Shown here: piece by piece, positions 1 to 9,587 of the stretch
Layout: every line of letters starts with the position of its first letter
Position numbering within the stretch: the first letter of the stretch is position 1
Source of the DNA: JACVRM01 sp963817375
GTDB taxonomy: Bacteria; Actinomycetota; Thermoleophilia; Gaiellales; Gaiellaceae
Length of the DNA: 64,000 bases
Assembly: GCA_963817375.1 (NCBI GenBank)
Contig: CAWFOB010000006.1
Span: forward strand, 62,001 to 126,000
Direction of reading: 5' to 3'
Program-made: the position numbers and the translations under genes
Notes under the pieces: generated by a model
Seen by the model: the letters and a program-made list of their open reading frames with translations, nothing else
What the model was told of the DNA's origin: nothing
Databases searched by the model: none

Positions 1-1494
1 GAACGACGTACCACTACCGCGTCGTCGCCACGAACACCTCGGGCACGGCCCGCGGCGCCGACGGCACGTTCAGCACCTCGTCCGCCCCGAGCGTCTCCAC
101 GGGCAGCGGCGAGTGGCGTGACGCTCACTACCGCGACGCTCGCCGGCACGGTGAACCCGAACAGCCGCGTGACGTCCTGGTACTTCGAGTACGGGACGAG
201 CACGAGCTACGGGACGAAGACGGCGGCCAAGAGCGCCGGCTCCGGCTCGGCCTCGGTCGCCGTCTCCGTGGCGCTCACGGGCCTTGCGACCGGCAAGACG
301 TTCCACTACCGGCTCGTCGCGTCCAGCGACGCCGGCACGAGCCGCGGCGCCGACAAGACGTTCACGACGACGGGCGCGCCCGCGGTCGTCACCGGCTCGG
401 TGAGCTCGATCACGTTCACGTCGGCGACGCTGAAAGGCACCGTCAACCCGAACGGCGTCGCGACGAACTGGTACTTCGAGTACGGCACCAGCACCGGCTA
501 CGGGACGAAGACCGCCGCCAAGAGCGCGGGGTCCGGGACGAAGGCGGTGGCAGAGTCGGCGTCGATCACCGGCCTGAAGGCCGGGACGACGTACCACTAC
601 CGCCTCGTCGCCTCGAGCCCGTCGGGGACGACCGCCGGGCACGACCGCACCTTCAGCACGGCCGGCGCTCCGGTCGCGCGCACGGGCGCGGCGCAGGCGG
701 TCGGGCCGTCGACGGCGCAGCTCACCGGGACGGTGGACGCGCGCGGAAGGCACACCACCTGGTACTTCGAGTACGGCGAGAGCACCTTCTACGGCGCGAA
801 GACGCCGGCGAAGAGCGGCGGGTCCGCGTTTGGTGCCAAGACCGTCACCGCGAGCATCTCCGGCCTGAGGCCGAGCACGACGTACCACTTCCGCGTCGTG
901 GCGACGAACGACGCCGGGACGAGCCGCGGCGCCGACGTCACCTTCGCGACCGCCGGTGTCACGATCACGGCCACGACGCAGGCCGCGACGTACGGCAGCT
1001 CCGTGCTGCTCTCCGGCCTCGTGCCGGTCAAGAAGCAGGGCGAGGTCGTCACCGTCTACGCCCAGGACTACGGGCAGGGCTCGCCCAGGCTGATCGGCAC
1101 GGTGCTGACCAATGCCATCGGCGCGTGGAGCTTCGCGGTGAAGCCCACCGTCATGACCTCGTACCAGGCGAGCTGGCTCAGCGGCGTCAGCCAGCCGACC
1201 GTGGTCGGCGTGCGGCCCGCGATCTCGCTGAAGCGCGTTGGCACGACCCGGTTCACGACGCGCGTCGTCGCCGGCCACGCGTTCGCGCGCCGCACCGTCA
1301 AGGTGCAGCGCCAGACGAAAGCCGGTACCTGGGTGACGGTCAAGCAGGTCCGGCTCGGGGCGCGCTCGTCCGCCGTCTTCCGCGTCACGCTGCCGCGGGG
1401 AACGTCGCACATCCGCATCGCGATGAGCGTGAACCAGTCCGGCGCCGGCTACCTCGCCGGCTTCAGCCGGACGATCGCCGTCACGCGTCGCTAG
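1..1494 (+). CDS. Secreted/surface protein with fibronectin-III-like repeats (5' end outside window)
   Basis: Partial gene entering from the left edge. It carries tandem repeats of about 95 residues, each with a WYFEYGxSTxYGxKT strand followed by a TTYHYRLVA strand and ending in DAGTSRGADxTF; repeats centre near 180, 470 and 760, and the tail of an earlier one lies at 6-90. This is the look of FN3-type beta-sandwich repeats of exported actinobacterial proteins. The last ~180 residues form a different Thr/Val-rich beta domain with no recognised motif. The frame changes near position 109: removing one g from 'agcggcgag' restores a repeat reading GSASGVTLTTATLAGTV, so a one-base sequence error is likely. 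No anchor or sorting signal is visible at the C-terminus. A role in adhesion or cell-surface binding is inference only. Confidence 0.75.
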   Translation, partial: ERRTTTASSPRTPRARPAAPTARSAPRPPRASPRAAASGVTLTTATLAGTVNPNSRVTSWYFEYGTSTSYGTKTAAKSAGSGSASVAVSVALTGLATGKTFHYRLVASSDAGTSRGADKTFTTTGAPAVVTGSVSSITFTSATLKGTVNPNGVATNWYFEYGTSTGYGTKTAAKSAGSGTKAVAESASITGLKAGTTYHYRLVASSPSGTTAGHDRTFSTAGAPVARTGAAQAVGPSTAQLTGTVDARGRHTTWYFEYGESTFYGAKTPAKSGGSAFGAKTVTASISGLRPSTTYHFRVVATNDAGTSRGADVTFATAGVTITATTQAATYGSSVLLSGLVPVKKQGEVVTVYAQDYGQGSPRLIGTVLTNAIGAWSFAVKPTVMTSYQASWLSGVSQPTVVGVRPAISLKRVGTTRFTTRVVAGHAFARRTVKVQRQTKAGTWVTVKQVRLGARSSAVFRVTLPRGTSHIRIAMSVNQSGAGYLAGFSRTIAVTRR

Positions 1495-1545
1495 TGGCTG
1501 TCCGCCACTAACGCTAGTGGCTGTCAGCCACTAGCGTTGTCAGCA
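1491..1545 (+). terminator. Hairpin pair after the FN3-repeat gene
   Basis: Two nested palindromes follow the stop codon. The first (1491-1510) has arms TAGTGGC/GCCACTA and contains the stop itself. The second has perfect 13-bp arms 1510-1522 and 1526-1538 around a 3-nt loop. There is no U-run, so this is terminator-like by structure only; it may also be a copy of a dispersed palindrome (see findings). Confidence 0.5.
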
Positions 1546-1606
1546 CTGACGGCGGATCCCTCGGACGAGCGATGGCGGCCGGCGGGATTCCGGCGACATC
1601 TACTCC

Positions 1607-2489
1607 GTGCGCATTCGTCTTCTCGTGCCCGCACTCTCCGCACTCGTGCTCCTCGCCGGCGCTGCGGTCGCCTCGCCGGCGTCGACACCGGCGACCTGCA
1701 CGGCCGCCCAGAAGGCGCAGCGCCGGGCGGCGCTGACGGCATTCCAGAAGCGCATGCCGGCGGCGAAGAAGGCGTACTTCGGGCACCACAGGAGCGCGAA
1801 GCTGCGGAAGGCGTTCGTCGCACGCCAGCAGGCGCGGCTGAAGGCGCTCACGCTGGGCGCCTCGTGCACGGCCCCCGCGTCGACGAATCCTGACGCCGCG
1901 CGCATGGACCTGCTCGTGAAGTACGCCGGGCAGATGAAGGCGCTGACATTCGATCCCGAGACGAGCGACGCGGCGGACGAGGCGATCGGCACCCTTGCGC
2001 AGGACGAGGAGGACTGCGCCGACGACCCGACGCTCGACACGTGCCCGCTCGACAACTCCGAGTACACGGACACGGCGAAGGCCGTCGACGATGCTGCGAC
2101 CCCGCTCGGGCAGCTGGCGACGAAGGTCGGCGCGATCACGCCGCCGGCGATGGCGGTCACCGACTACGACGCCTCGGCCGGCGACTGCGGCGTCGACCTG
2201 GAGACCGTCGCGGCCGCTCACAAGGCTGTCAAGGACGCCAACGGCACCTGGGCGGACACGCTCACGGCGTGGGGCAAGGCCTTCGCGAACGGGGCAGAGC
2301 CCCGACTACTCGACGGCCGACTACGAGCCCGGCCTCGACACGATCAACGCCGAGCCGCACCAGGCGCTCGTCGACTGGGCGGTCATGGTGCGCTTCTACT
2401 GGGCCGCGCTCTCCGGCAAGGTCGCCTCGCCGCCGGACGTTCCGGGCTGGATCGGCGATCTCGCCGACGAAGAGTGCCCGTCTAGCTAA
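1607..2489 (+). CDS. Exported protein of unknown function (frameshifted near 2293)
   Basis: The GTG start gives a classic signal peptide: MRIRLL, a hydrophobic core, then ALA-type cleavage near residue 24. The mature part is Ala/Lys-rich with two DC/CT cysteine stretches (GTLAQDEEDCADDPTLDTC and SAGDCGVDLE), which could form disulfides. The frame is lost at the gggg run near 2290; removing one g continues into a reading ending in WIGDLADEECPSS and taa at 2487-2489, convergent with and overlapping the next gene's stop by 3 nt. I recognise no family. Export is well supported; function is not. Confidence 0.6.
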
Positions 2490-2878
2490 CGAACGACGAC
2501 GGTCAGGCTCAGGTGGTTCGGCTGGCCGAGCACCACGAGCCCGCGCTCCTCGGGCGTCTGCACGTTCGTGACCGTGAAGCGGTAGGTCCCCGCCTTGCGG
2601 AACACGAGCGTCTTCGACTGGCCCGTGTACATGCGCGGGTCGCCGAGCGCGAGCTTCGGTCCCTTCAGTTGCGCGAAGTCGAAGTCCATCGGGCAGTCCG
2701 AGCGGATCACGATGCGCGCCCCGCGCGCGAGCTTGACGGTCGTGGACGGGCCGTGCCCTTTCCAGACGTGGCAGTTCTGGACGACGTGCTGGATGGTCAG
2801 CCGCACCGTCTGCGCGGCCGTGCCGCCGGACGGCGCCAGCAGCACGGCGAGCACCGCGATCGCGAGGGCGCGCTTCAC
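2486..2878 (-). CDS. Small exported beta-rich protein
   Basis: 130 residues from GTG at 2878, with a signal peptide (VKRALAIAVLAVLLAPSGGTAA) and a mature domain containing KAGTYRFTVTNVQTPEE, reminiscent of the last strands of cupredoxin-like domains. The usual His/Cys/Met copper cluster is not apparent; two cysteines (QNCHVW, SDCPMD) could pair. The start overlaps the MMPL stop as GTGA, so it is translationally coupled to the transporter and is likely an envelope partner. Not assigned to a family. Confidence 0.6.
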   Translation of the reverse strand: MKRALAIAVLAVLLAPSGGTAAQTVRLTIQHVVQNCHVWKGHGPSTTVKLARGARIVIRSDCPMDFDFAQLKGPKLALGDPRMYTGQSKTLVFRKAGTYRFTVTNVQTPEERGLVVLGQPNHLSLTVVVR

Positions 2879-5005
2879 GGCGCCACCTCCGCCTCGAGCT
2901 CCGGCGACCGCCGTGGCAGCCACCAGTTCCAGCGCCCGAGGATCGCCATGCCGGCGCGGGACGAGCAGCATGCGGATCGAGCGTCGCGTCGATGAGGACG
3001 GCGAGCGCCGAGGCCGAGGCCGAACTGCTGGAGCGCCGGGACGCTGCCGACCACGAAGCCGGCGAACGACGCCGCCATCACCAGCGCGGCGGCGGTGATC
3101 AGGCCGCCCGTGCGCTCGAGCCCGGTCGCGATCGCCGCGCCGTTGTCGGCGCCGCGCGTCCCACGCCTCGCGCATGCGCGAGACCAGGAACACCTCGTAG
3201 TCCATCGACAGGCCGAACAGGGTGGCGAAGCAGGAAGATCGGCACCCAGCCGTCGATCGGGCGCTGGAGCCGAAGATGACGCACGGAAGACAGCGACCGC
3301 AGCCGTAGCGCCACCACGGCGAGCAGGTTCAGGAGGACCGCCTTCAGCGGCAGGACCAGCGAGCGGAACGCGAGCGCGAGCACGGCGTAGGTCAGGCCGA
3401 GCGCGCACAGCACGAGCCAGCGGGAACGACGCGTAGGTGCGCGCGAGGAAGTCGACGCCCTGGGCGGCGCGCCGCCGCCGCACGGTGCCGCCGGGAAGCT
3501 GCGCGGGCACGGGCCGACGGAGCGAGCGACGAGCCGTCGCGAGGCTCCGAACTCGTGCCGGCCGACGACGAGGATGCGCTCGCTAGCGACCGTCCGCCGA
3601 GACGTACGGCGCCGCCGAGCGCGACGACGTAGACCTCGGGATCGTGGAACAGCCGTCGCGAGACGCTCGACCGCCGCGTGCACGCCGGCGTCCGCGCCGC
3701 GCCGGCGCGGCCGCGTCGACGACGATCTGCGTCGGCGTCAGCGCCCCGGGCCCGAACGCGTGCCGCAGCGCGACGAGCCCCTGCTGGGACTCGGTGGAGC
3801 CGGGCAGGCTGTCCAGCGAGCCCGGCGTGAGCCGGAGCGAGAGCGCGGGCGCCGCGCATGCGAGCAGGACGGCGATCACGGCGGCACGCGACGGCACCGG
3901 CCGTCGCGTGACCGTCCGCGCCAGGCGCCGCCCACGGGGAACCGCGGCAGCGGCAGGCGCACGCCTGTCGACGGCGCGCGGGCCGCAGAACGAGAGCAGC
4001 ACCGGCTGCAGCGTCAGCGCCGCCGCGACGGAGACGAGCGGGATCAGGAGCCCGCCGAGCCCGAGCGTGCGGATGAACGGCACCGGCACGACGAGCAGCA
4101 GGGCGAGACCGATCGCGACGGCGAGCCCGGAGAAGACGACGGCCCGGCCGGCGGTCGCCATCGTCCGGACGATCGCCTCGTCGCGCGGCTCGTCCGCGCG
4201 CGCGAGCTCCTCGCGGTAGCGGCGTGACGATCAGGAGCGAGTAGTCGACGGCGAGCCCGAGCCCGATCAGCTCGACGAGGTTCGTCGCGTACGGGCGTGA
4301 CCGACGACGAACCGCGCGGCGACGTCGAGGAGCAGCAGCGTCGCCGCCGATCGTGCACGCTGCGAAGACGAAGGGGACGGCGAGCGCGAGCGACAGCCCG
4401 AGCACGAACAGCAGCACGAGCGACGGCGAGCGGCAGCGCGAGCGCCTCGCCGCGGCGCAGGTCGGCGGCGAGCGTCGGGTCGAGGTCGTGCTGGATCGCC
4501 GGCTGGCCCCGTGACGAGCGCGGCCGGGCCCGGGCTGAGCGGCGAGCACGTCGCGCAGCGGCTGCGGTGTAGCGCCTTGGCATCGCTGCAGCGCAGAGCG
4601 AGGTGGCGAGCTCGCCGTAGACGACGCCGACGCCGCTCCGGAACGTGTCGAGCCGGCCGCCGGGCAGCGCGTGCGCCGCGCGTCGAGCCGCGCCGCGCAG
4701 CTCCGGCCTGTGCCTCGACGGGCCGGACGCGGAAGACGACCGTGAACGTGCCCTCCGGGCGCTCGCCGAAGTCGCGCGCGAGCAGCGGCGTCCGCTCGCT
4801 GCGACTCGGTGCCCGGCACCGCGTACGAGCTCTCGAGGTGCGCCGGCAGGAGCAGCGGACGCCGCGACGCCGCCGGCGAGCACGACGAGCCACACGCCGA
4901 GGACGAGCCAGCGGAAGCGGACGAAGGAGCGTCCAGCGCGCGAGCGGCGGCGCGGGTCGGCATGCCCCGGCCCGTCAGCCCGTGCCCGATGCGGTCGAAG
5001 AGCAC
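2875..5005 (-). CDS. MMPL-family RND transporter (many frameshifts)
   Basis: About 710 codons read in alternating frames. The N-terminus (GTG at 5005) leads to TM1 FRWLVLGVWLVVLAGG. The first half holds the TM4 signature GLGLAVDYSLLIV and the second half its repeat GLSMDYEVFLVSRMREAW; these Asp-Tyr pairs are the proton-relay positions of MmpL proteins. The C-terminus is FVVGSVPALQQFGLGLG...ILGRWNWWLPRR. Both halves and the usual length are present, so this was an intact inner-membrane RND exporter of lipids or small hydrophobic compounds; at least eight single-base indels in this copy look like sequence errors. It lies third or fourth in a leftward run with secreted proteins and overlaps the next gene by 4 nt. 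The substrate is unknown. Confidence 0.65.
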
Positions 5006-5052
5006 CGGTTCACCTCTCGTGCCCGCGACGTGCCTCTCCCGAACGCCACTGC

Positions 5053-6642
5053 CTACTTGACGACCTCGATCGCCATCCGGATCGCCGGCAGCTGGTAGCC
5101 CGAGCGCCAGCCCGGGAACGTCCCGCGCGTAGGTCAGCACCGGAACCATCCCGTACGGCGTGTTCGAGTACGACGGCTGCTGCGTGTAGAGCAGCGGGTA
5201 CATGTCGATCAGGTGCGTCCCCGGCTCGCCGGTCGCGACGAGGTTGAGGACGACGTCGCCGTTCGAGTTGAAGCCGCAGCCGTAGCCGACGTAGCTGTTG
5301 TCGTAGTCGACCGCGATCGTGTTGTCGAGCTGCGTCCAGCCGACGCCCTTGAGGTGGATCGTGAACGGCTGGCCGGCCTTGACCTTGAGGGTCGAGACGC
5401 CGCCGACGACGCTCCGCTTCACGAAGTACGGCACCTGCGCCTTGATCTCGCCGTTCTGGAGCAGCTGGATCGACGTGCCAGCCGCCGAGCCCGTCGGGGA
5501 TCGTGACCTTGCTCGTCAGCGTCCCGTCGGCGCCGCGGTGCCGGTGCCGAGCGGCACGGAGACGAAGCTCCAGCAGGTGCCGGTGCAGTTGACGCGGTTG
5601 CCGACGACCGTCGACCAGACGAGGTTGACCGGGGCGCTCGGGGTCAGGCCCGAGGCGGTGACGTCGACCTTCGACAGGATCGGGCCGGTCGTCGAGCTGA
5701 GCTTGGCGGTCGCGGTCGTCGAGGCCGCGAGCCCGCGTCGCCATCATCGTCGTCCGCGCGTCGAGCGTCGGCGCGACGTTCGACGGCCAGTCGATCCGCG
5801 TCTTCGGTAGCGCCGGCGTCCTTCGTGACCGTGAACGTGAACGTCTGGCCGGTCGCCCACGGGATCGGGGACTGCGGGATGTTGAGGTAGTCGACGCTGA
5901 TCGCGTCGGCGACGACGACCGTGTGCCGGCCGACCGGGCCCGAGGCGCGGAACTTGACCGTCGCCACGCCGCGCGTCCAGTTGGCCATGACCGCGCCGAC
6001 GTAGTGGTTGTCGTACTAGCAGCGGACGCGCCGCCCTCGTAGAGCGACGAGCCGAGGCCCGTGTACGTGAGGGTGATCATCGTGCCCGATCGGCCCGCGC
6101 TTCGGCGTCATCGTCGCCGTGCGGGCGATGAGGAAGCCGCCCTTGGCGACCTGCGATGCCGTCGACGACCGCGTAGATGTCGTGGATGCCGCCGAAGTCC
6201 TTCGGCGCCTTCAGCTGGACGGAGAACGCTGCCGCTCGCGTCCGTCGTCGCGCTGCCGACGACGACGTTGATCTTGTCTGCCTTGCGGCCGAGGTAGTCG
6301 ACGCTGTCGGGCCGCGCGTCGACGACCCAGGTCACGTTCGCCGTGTTCCAGACGAGCGAGACGTCCTTGTTCGGCGGCGAGGCCCGTGTCCCGGAGACGG
6401 TGTATCGCCGTGCCCGGGAGGCCGATGTCCGGCTTCGTCTGTCAGCATGCCCAGGGTCGCGGCCGTCTCGAAGGCGCGGCGACAGCGGGCCGGGCAGCGC
6501 CGCGACGCCGGGGATCGCGGGTGCCGTCAGCGCCTTGACGTCGGCGGACGCGCTGCCGGTGAGCAGCACGGCGCCGGTGAGCGCGATCGCAGCGGCGACC
6601 GCGATCCGGCTGAACCGGAGTGTGAGTGAGCTGGGTGCTCAT
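5053..6642 (-). CDS. Large exported Ig/IPT-like multidomain protein (frameshifted)
   Basis: Reconstructed as about 530 codons. From ATG 6642 (MSTQLTHT), one base must be dropped to read RFSRIAVAAAIALTGAVLL, then SASADVKA: a signal peptide with an Ala-x-Ala site. The mature part has successive beta domains: one with VTWVVDARPDSVDYLGRKA, one starting TPKRGPIGTMITLTYTGLG (typical opening of IPT/TIG-like domains), one with TFTFTVTK, and a C-terminal one with VKAGQPFTIHLKGVGW. No enzyme motif is seen. The gene sits 47 nt upstream of the MMPL gene and 36 nt downstream of another exported protein. A structural or binding role in the envelope is inferred from architecture and context. Confidence 0.55.
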
Positions 6643-6678
6643 GTCGGTGCTCGCTTTCGGTCAGTGGCCGCCGGTCGG

Positions 6679-7594
6679 CTACGGGATGATCGTGATGGGT
6701 AGTCGAAGGTCGCGGTCTTGCCGCTCGTCGAGCGTCTTGAACGTGACCAGCACGGTCGATGCTGCCGAGCGGGTACGTGGCCGGGATCTGCCACGGTTCG
6801 ACCAGAACGAAGACCTTGGCGCCGGCGCGCCGTGCGAGCCCCAGTTCAGGACGATGTTCGGACTGCCCGGGACGGTGAAGTGCGCCTCGATGACGTTGTC
6901 GATCGAGAGCACCTCCCTCGCGTCAGTGTACGGAAGCCCCAGGCGCGGAGCACGAACTGCTCGCCGCGCTTGAAACGTTCGTCTGCGTGCAGCCGACCGG
7001 CCGCTTGGCGGCGCCCGCGGGACGGGTTCCGTTGACGCTGTCGACGTAGAGGCCGATCGGTGCGCTCGCCAGTGCATTCGGCGACGCACTCTGGGGCGGC
7101 CCGTCGGCCGGCGAGGCCTGCGGCGTGTTCGTGACCGTCAGCTGCGAGCTCGCCACCGGGGTCTGCGAGAACGACCCACGCTTCGGCGAGTGCGTCGGCC
7201 GCACGAGTGCGCGGAAATTGACCGTCCCGAGCGTGTAGTTCGCGGGAACCGTCCAGCTGGCCGTCCACGGGTACAGCAGCGTGGCGCCGATGCCGGTCGG
7301 CGTGTACGCGAACTTCGCGTTCGCGACGCCCGGGATCTCGACGTAGAAGTACCGCTTCTCGGGCCCGGTCAGGAACTTCTTCGTCTTCGGGTCGAGCGCG
7401 TAGGCGCGGAAGATGACCGTGTCGCCGGGCTTGACCTGCGTGACGAGCGCACCCGTCGTGTTGACGATCTGCACCGAGAGGAACAGGTCGCCGACCTTCG
7501 CGGCGGGGTAGGGCGGGTCGGCGGCAGAGCCGACCGAGACGATCCCGAAGGCGGCGAGGGACACCGCCAGCAGGATGAGAATGCGCTTGCTCAT
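6679..7594 (-). CDS. Exported protein of unknown function (frameshifted)
   Basis: ATG at 7594 gives a signal peptide MSKRILILLAVSLAAFGIVSVGSA. The next ~200 residues are beta-rich (VQIVNTTGALVTQVKPGDTVIFRAYALD, then an aromatic stretch YFYVEIPGVANAKFAY). Two frame changes near 6968 and 6780 are needed to reach the C-terminal reading that ends LRLPITIIP at the TAG in 6679-6681. It contains GDTVIFRA and EQFVLRAW, short strands seen in bacterial Ig-like domains. It is likely co-transcribed with the genes on both sides (23 and 36 nt gaps). No enzymatic signature. Confidence 0.55.
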
Positions 7595-7617
7595 TGTTCT
7601 CACTCCTCTGGTCGGCC

Positions 7618-8100
7618 CTAGTACTTCAGGGTCCCGGTGAGCTTCACCGTGAAGGCCCCGGTCGACCGGTTGTAGTGGCCGGTGTAATGCAGGCTGGCCT
7701 TCGCGGCCTTCCACTTGCCCGTGCCGCCCTTGACGGTCACGAACCCGGCGACGGAGATGTCGTCCTGGGCGTCCTGCGACGCGGCGCAGCCGCGCGAGTT
7801 GACGACCGTGACCTTCATCTTCCCGCCGGTGCCCACGATGCTGCCGGGGCCGCCGAACGGGGCGCACGCCTGGTCGGACGTGGTGGCGGTGATGATGCCG
7901 CTGACCGTGCTCTTGCCGATCAGCGTCCCCTTGCCCGTGCCCTTCGTCGTCGCTTTCACCGTCTGGCCGTTGACGTTCTCGGTGACGGTGCCGGCGTAGG
8001 TCGCGGTGAACTTCGTCGTCTTCGCGGTTGCGGAGGCGGCGAGAACTGCGACCAGGGCGAGGCCGAGGATCAGAAGTGCTGGTGCTCGCAAGTGCTTCAT
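7618..8100 (-). CDS. Small exported beta-barrel-like protein
   Basis: 160 residues with intact frame. ATG at 8100 is preceded by GGAAGGAGCG, a good ribosome site. The signal peptide is MKHLRAPALLILGLALVAVLAASATA. The mature domain is built of alternating short strands rich in Thr/Gly/Lys (ATYAGTVTENVNGQTVKATT, KGTGKWKAAKASLHYTG), similar in texture to small lipocalin/allene-oxide-cyclase-like barrels, but I cannot assign a family. Two cysteines (DQACAP, SRGCAAS) may pair. First gene of the leftward exported-protein/MMPL run, so its upstream region (8101-8245) should hold that operon's promoter. Confidence 0.7.
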   Translation of the reverse strand: MKHLRAPALLILGLALVAVLAASATAKTTKFTATYAGTVTENVNGQTVKATTKGTGKGTLIGKSTVSGIITATTSDQACAPFGGPGSIVGTGGKMKVTVVNSRGCAASQDAQDDISVAGFVTVKGGTGKWKAAKASLHYTGHYNRSTGAFTVKLTGTLKY

Positions 8101-8251
8101 GACGCTCCTTCCCTTCCTTCCATTGACTTGTCTGACGGTCGCATCCGGGGGAGCTACTGACGCCGGGACAAGCCCCGGAGCGTTCTCCGCGTAAAGCCGC
8201 AAGATCCGTGCGGTCGAGTTCGTGCGCTAATCCCCGCGCGGCACCGTGCCG

Positions 8252-9265
8252 ATGACCATTCGTATGCATCCGCACAGGACGCTTGTCCGGCGCAGGGTCC
8301 GCCAGCTACTGCCGTTCCTGTTCGCGCTGACGGTCGCCTTCGGCTTCCTCGCGCTGCCGCCCGAGCCCCACCGGACGACCCAGTTGCTGCTGGTGCTCGC
8401 GATCAGCGCGGGAGTGACGGCGGTCTCGGTCGCCGCGCCGTGGCACCGGCTCCCGCGCGTCTGCCAGGTGCTGCCGGCGATGGCGTTCCTGCCGGTGATC
8501 ATGATCCTGCGCGACCTGGAGGGCGGCGCCAGCTCCGGCTACGCAGCGCTGCTCGTCCTGCCCGTGCTCTGGCTCGCGCTGTACAGCGGGGGCGCCGCGG
8601 TTGCGATCGCCGTGGCCGGCGTCGCCGCGGCGCTCGTCACGCCGATCCTCCTCGCCGGCGACCCGCGCTACCCGTCCAGCGAGTGGCGCTGGACCGGCAT
8701 CACCGTCACCGTGGTCGCCGTCACCGGCTACACGGTCCTGCGCCTCGTGGTGCGCAGCCGCCGGCTGGCTGCGCGCCTTGCCGAGCTGGCGGCGACCGAC
8801 CCGCTGACGCTGCTGCCGAACCGGCGCAGCTGGGATGAGCAGCTCGCCCGCGAGATCGCGCGCGCGCGGCGGAGCGGCAACCCGCTGTCGGTGGCGCTTG
8901 TCGACCTGGACGGGCTGAAGGCGGTCAACGACGAGTTCGGCCACCTCGCCGGCGATGCGCTGTTGCAGGACAGCGCCCGGGCGTGGCAGGCACACACGCG
9001 GACCGAGGACTTCCTCGCCCGCTACGGCGGCGACGAGTTCGCGGTGCTGCTGCCGGGCTGCCCGCTTCCCGAGGCCGTGGTCGTCATCGACCGGCTGCGC
9101 GCAGCGACGCCCGGCACGACCTGCTCATGCGGCGTGGCCGAGTGGGTGCCCGGCGAGCCGGAGCTCGACCTGCTGCACCGGGCCGACCAGCGGCTCTATG
9201 CCGCCAAGCGCGCCGGCGGCGCCACGGTCGTCGCCGAGCTCGACCCGCTACCGGTCCCTAGCTAG
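8252..9265 (+). CDS. Membrane-bound diguanylate cyclase (GGDEF)
   Basis: Makes cyclic di-GMP from two GTP. The N-terminal ~170 residues have about five or six hydrophobic helices (LLPFLFALTVAFGFLAL through VTVVAVTGYTVLRLVV); a short linker LAARLAELAATDPLTLLPNRRSW then starts the GGDEF domain with the usual DPLT.LPNRR signature. The active loop is RYGGDEFAVLLPG, intact, and an RTED motif five residues before it matches the RxxD inhibitory site, so product inhibition is likely. No EAL or sensory PAS domain is seen; the membrane part is the presumed sensor. Start codon unresolved: GTG 8246, ATG 8252 or ATG 8264. The stop overlaps the opposing gene's stop by 8 bp at the palindrome ctagctag. Confidence 0.9.
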   Translation: MTIRMHPHRTLVRRRVRQLLPFLFALTVAFGFLALPPEPHRTTQLLLVLAISAGVTAVSVAAPWHRLPRVCQVLPAMAFLPVIMILRDLEGGASSGYAALLVLPVLWLALYSGGAAVAIAVAGVAAALVTPILLAGDPRYPSSEWRWTGITVTVVAVTGYTVLRLVVRSRRLAARLAELAATDPLTLLPNRRSWDEQLAREIARARRSGNPLSVALVDLDGLKAVNDEFGHLAGDALLQDSARAWQAHTRTEDFLARYGGDEFAVLLPGCPLPEAVVVIDRLRAATPGTTCSCGVAEWVPGEPELDLLHRADQRLYAAKRAGGATVVAELDPLPVPS

Positions 9266-9587
9266 ACGCTTCGACCGCCGCGCGCGCCTCGACCTCGTAC
9301 GGGTTGGTCGCGTAGCTCGTCGTCAGGTACGTCCAGCACATGTGCACCGGCCGGTGCTGGAACTGCCAGATGTGGCAGAGCTCGTGCGTGAGCAGGTCGT
9401 CGGACGCCTCCTCGTGCTTCAGCAGGATCGTGCGGACCAACGCGTAGCCGACGTACCGGCGCATGAACGGCAGCCGGAACCAGAGCGGCAGCACGACCAC
9501 GCGCACGTCGTCGCGGATCGGCTTCGGGTAGAGGCGCAGCGGCTCGAGGCGGGCGCGGGCGCGCGCCACCGCGGCCTCATGGCTCAA
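9258..9587 (-). CDS. Small HExxH metallopeptidase-like protein
   Basis: 109 residues. The centre reads LLTHELCHIWQFQ, a zinc-peptidase HExxH helix, followed about 25 residues later by NPYEVEARAA, where a glutamate is well placed to be the third ligand of a gluzincin-type site. There is no signal peptide and no clear transmembrane helix. It is shorter than ordinary peptidases, so it may be a minimal protease domain or a zinc-binding adaptor. ATG overlaps the preceding gene's stop (ATGA), making it the third coupled gene of the FtsH-like operon. A role together with that membrane protease is inference. Confidence 0.7.
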   Translation of the reverse strand: MSHEAAVARARARLEPLRLYPKPIRDDVRVVVLPLWFRLPFMRRYVGYALVRTILLKHEEASDDLLTHELCHIWQFQHRPVHMCWTYLTTSYATNPYEVEARAAVEASS

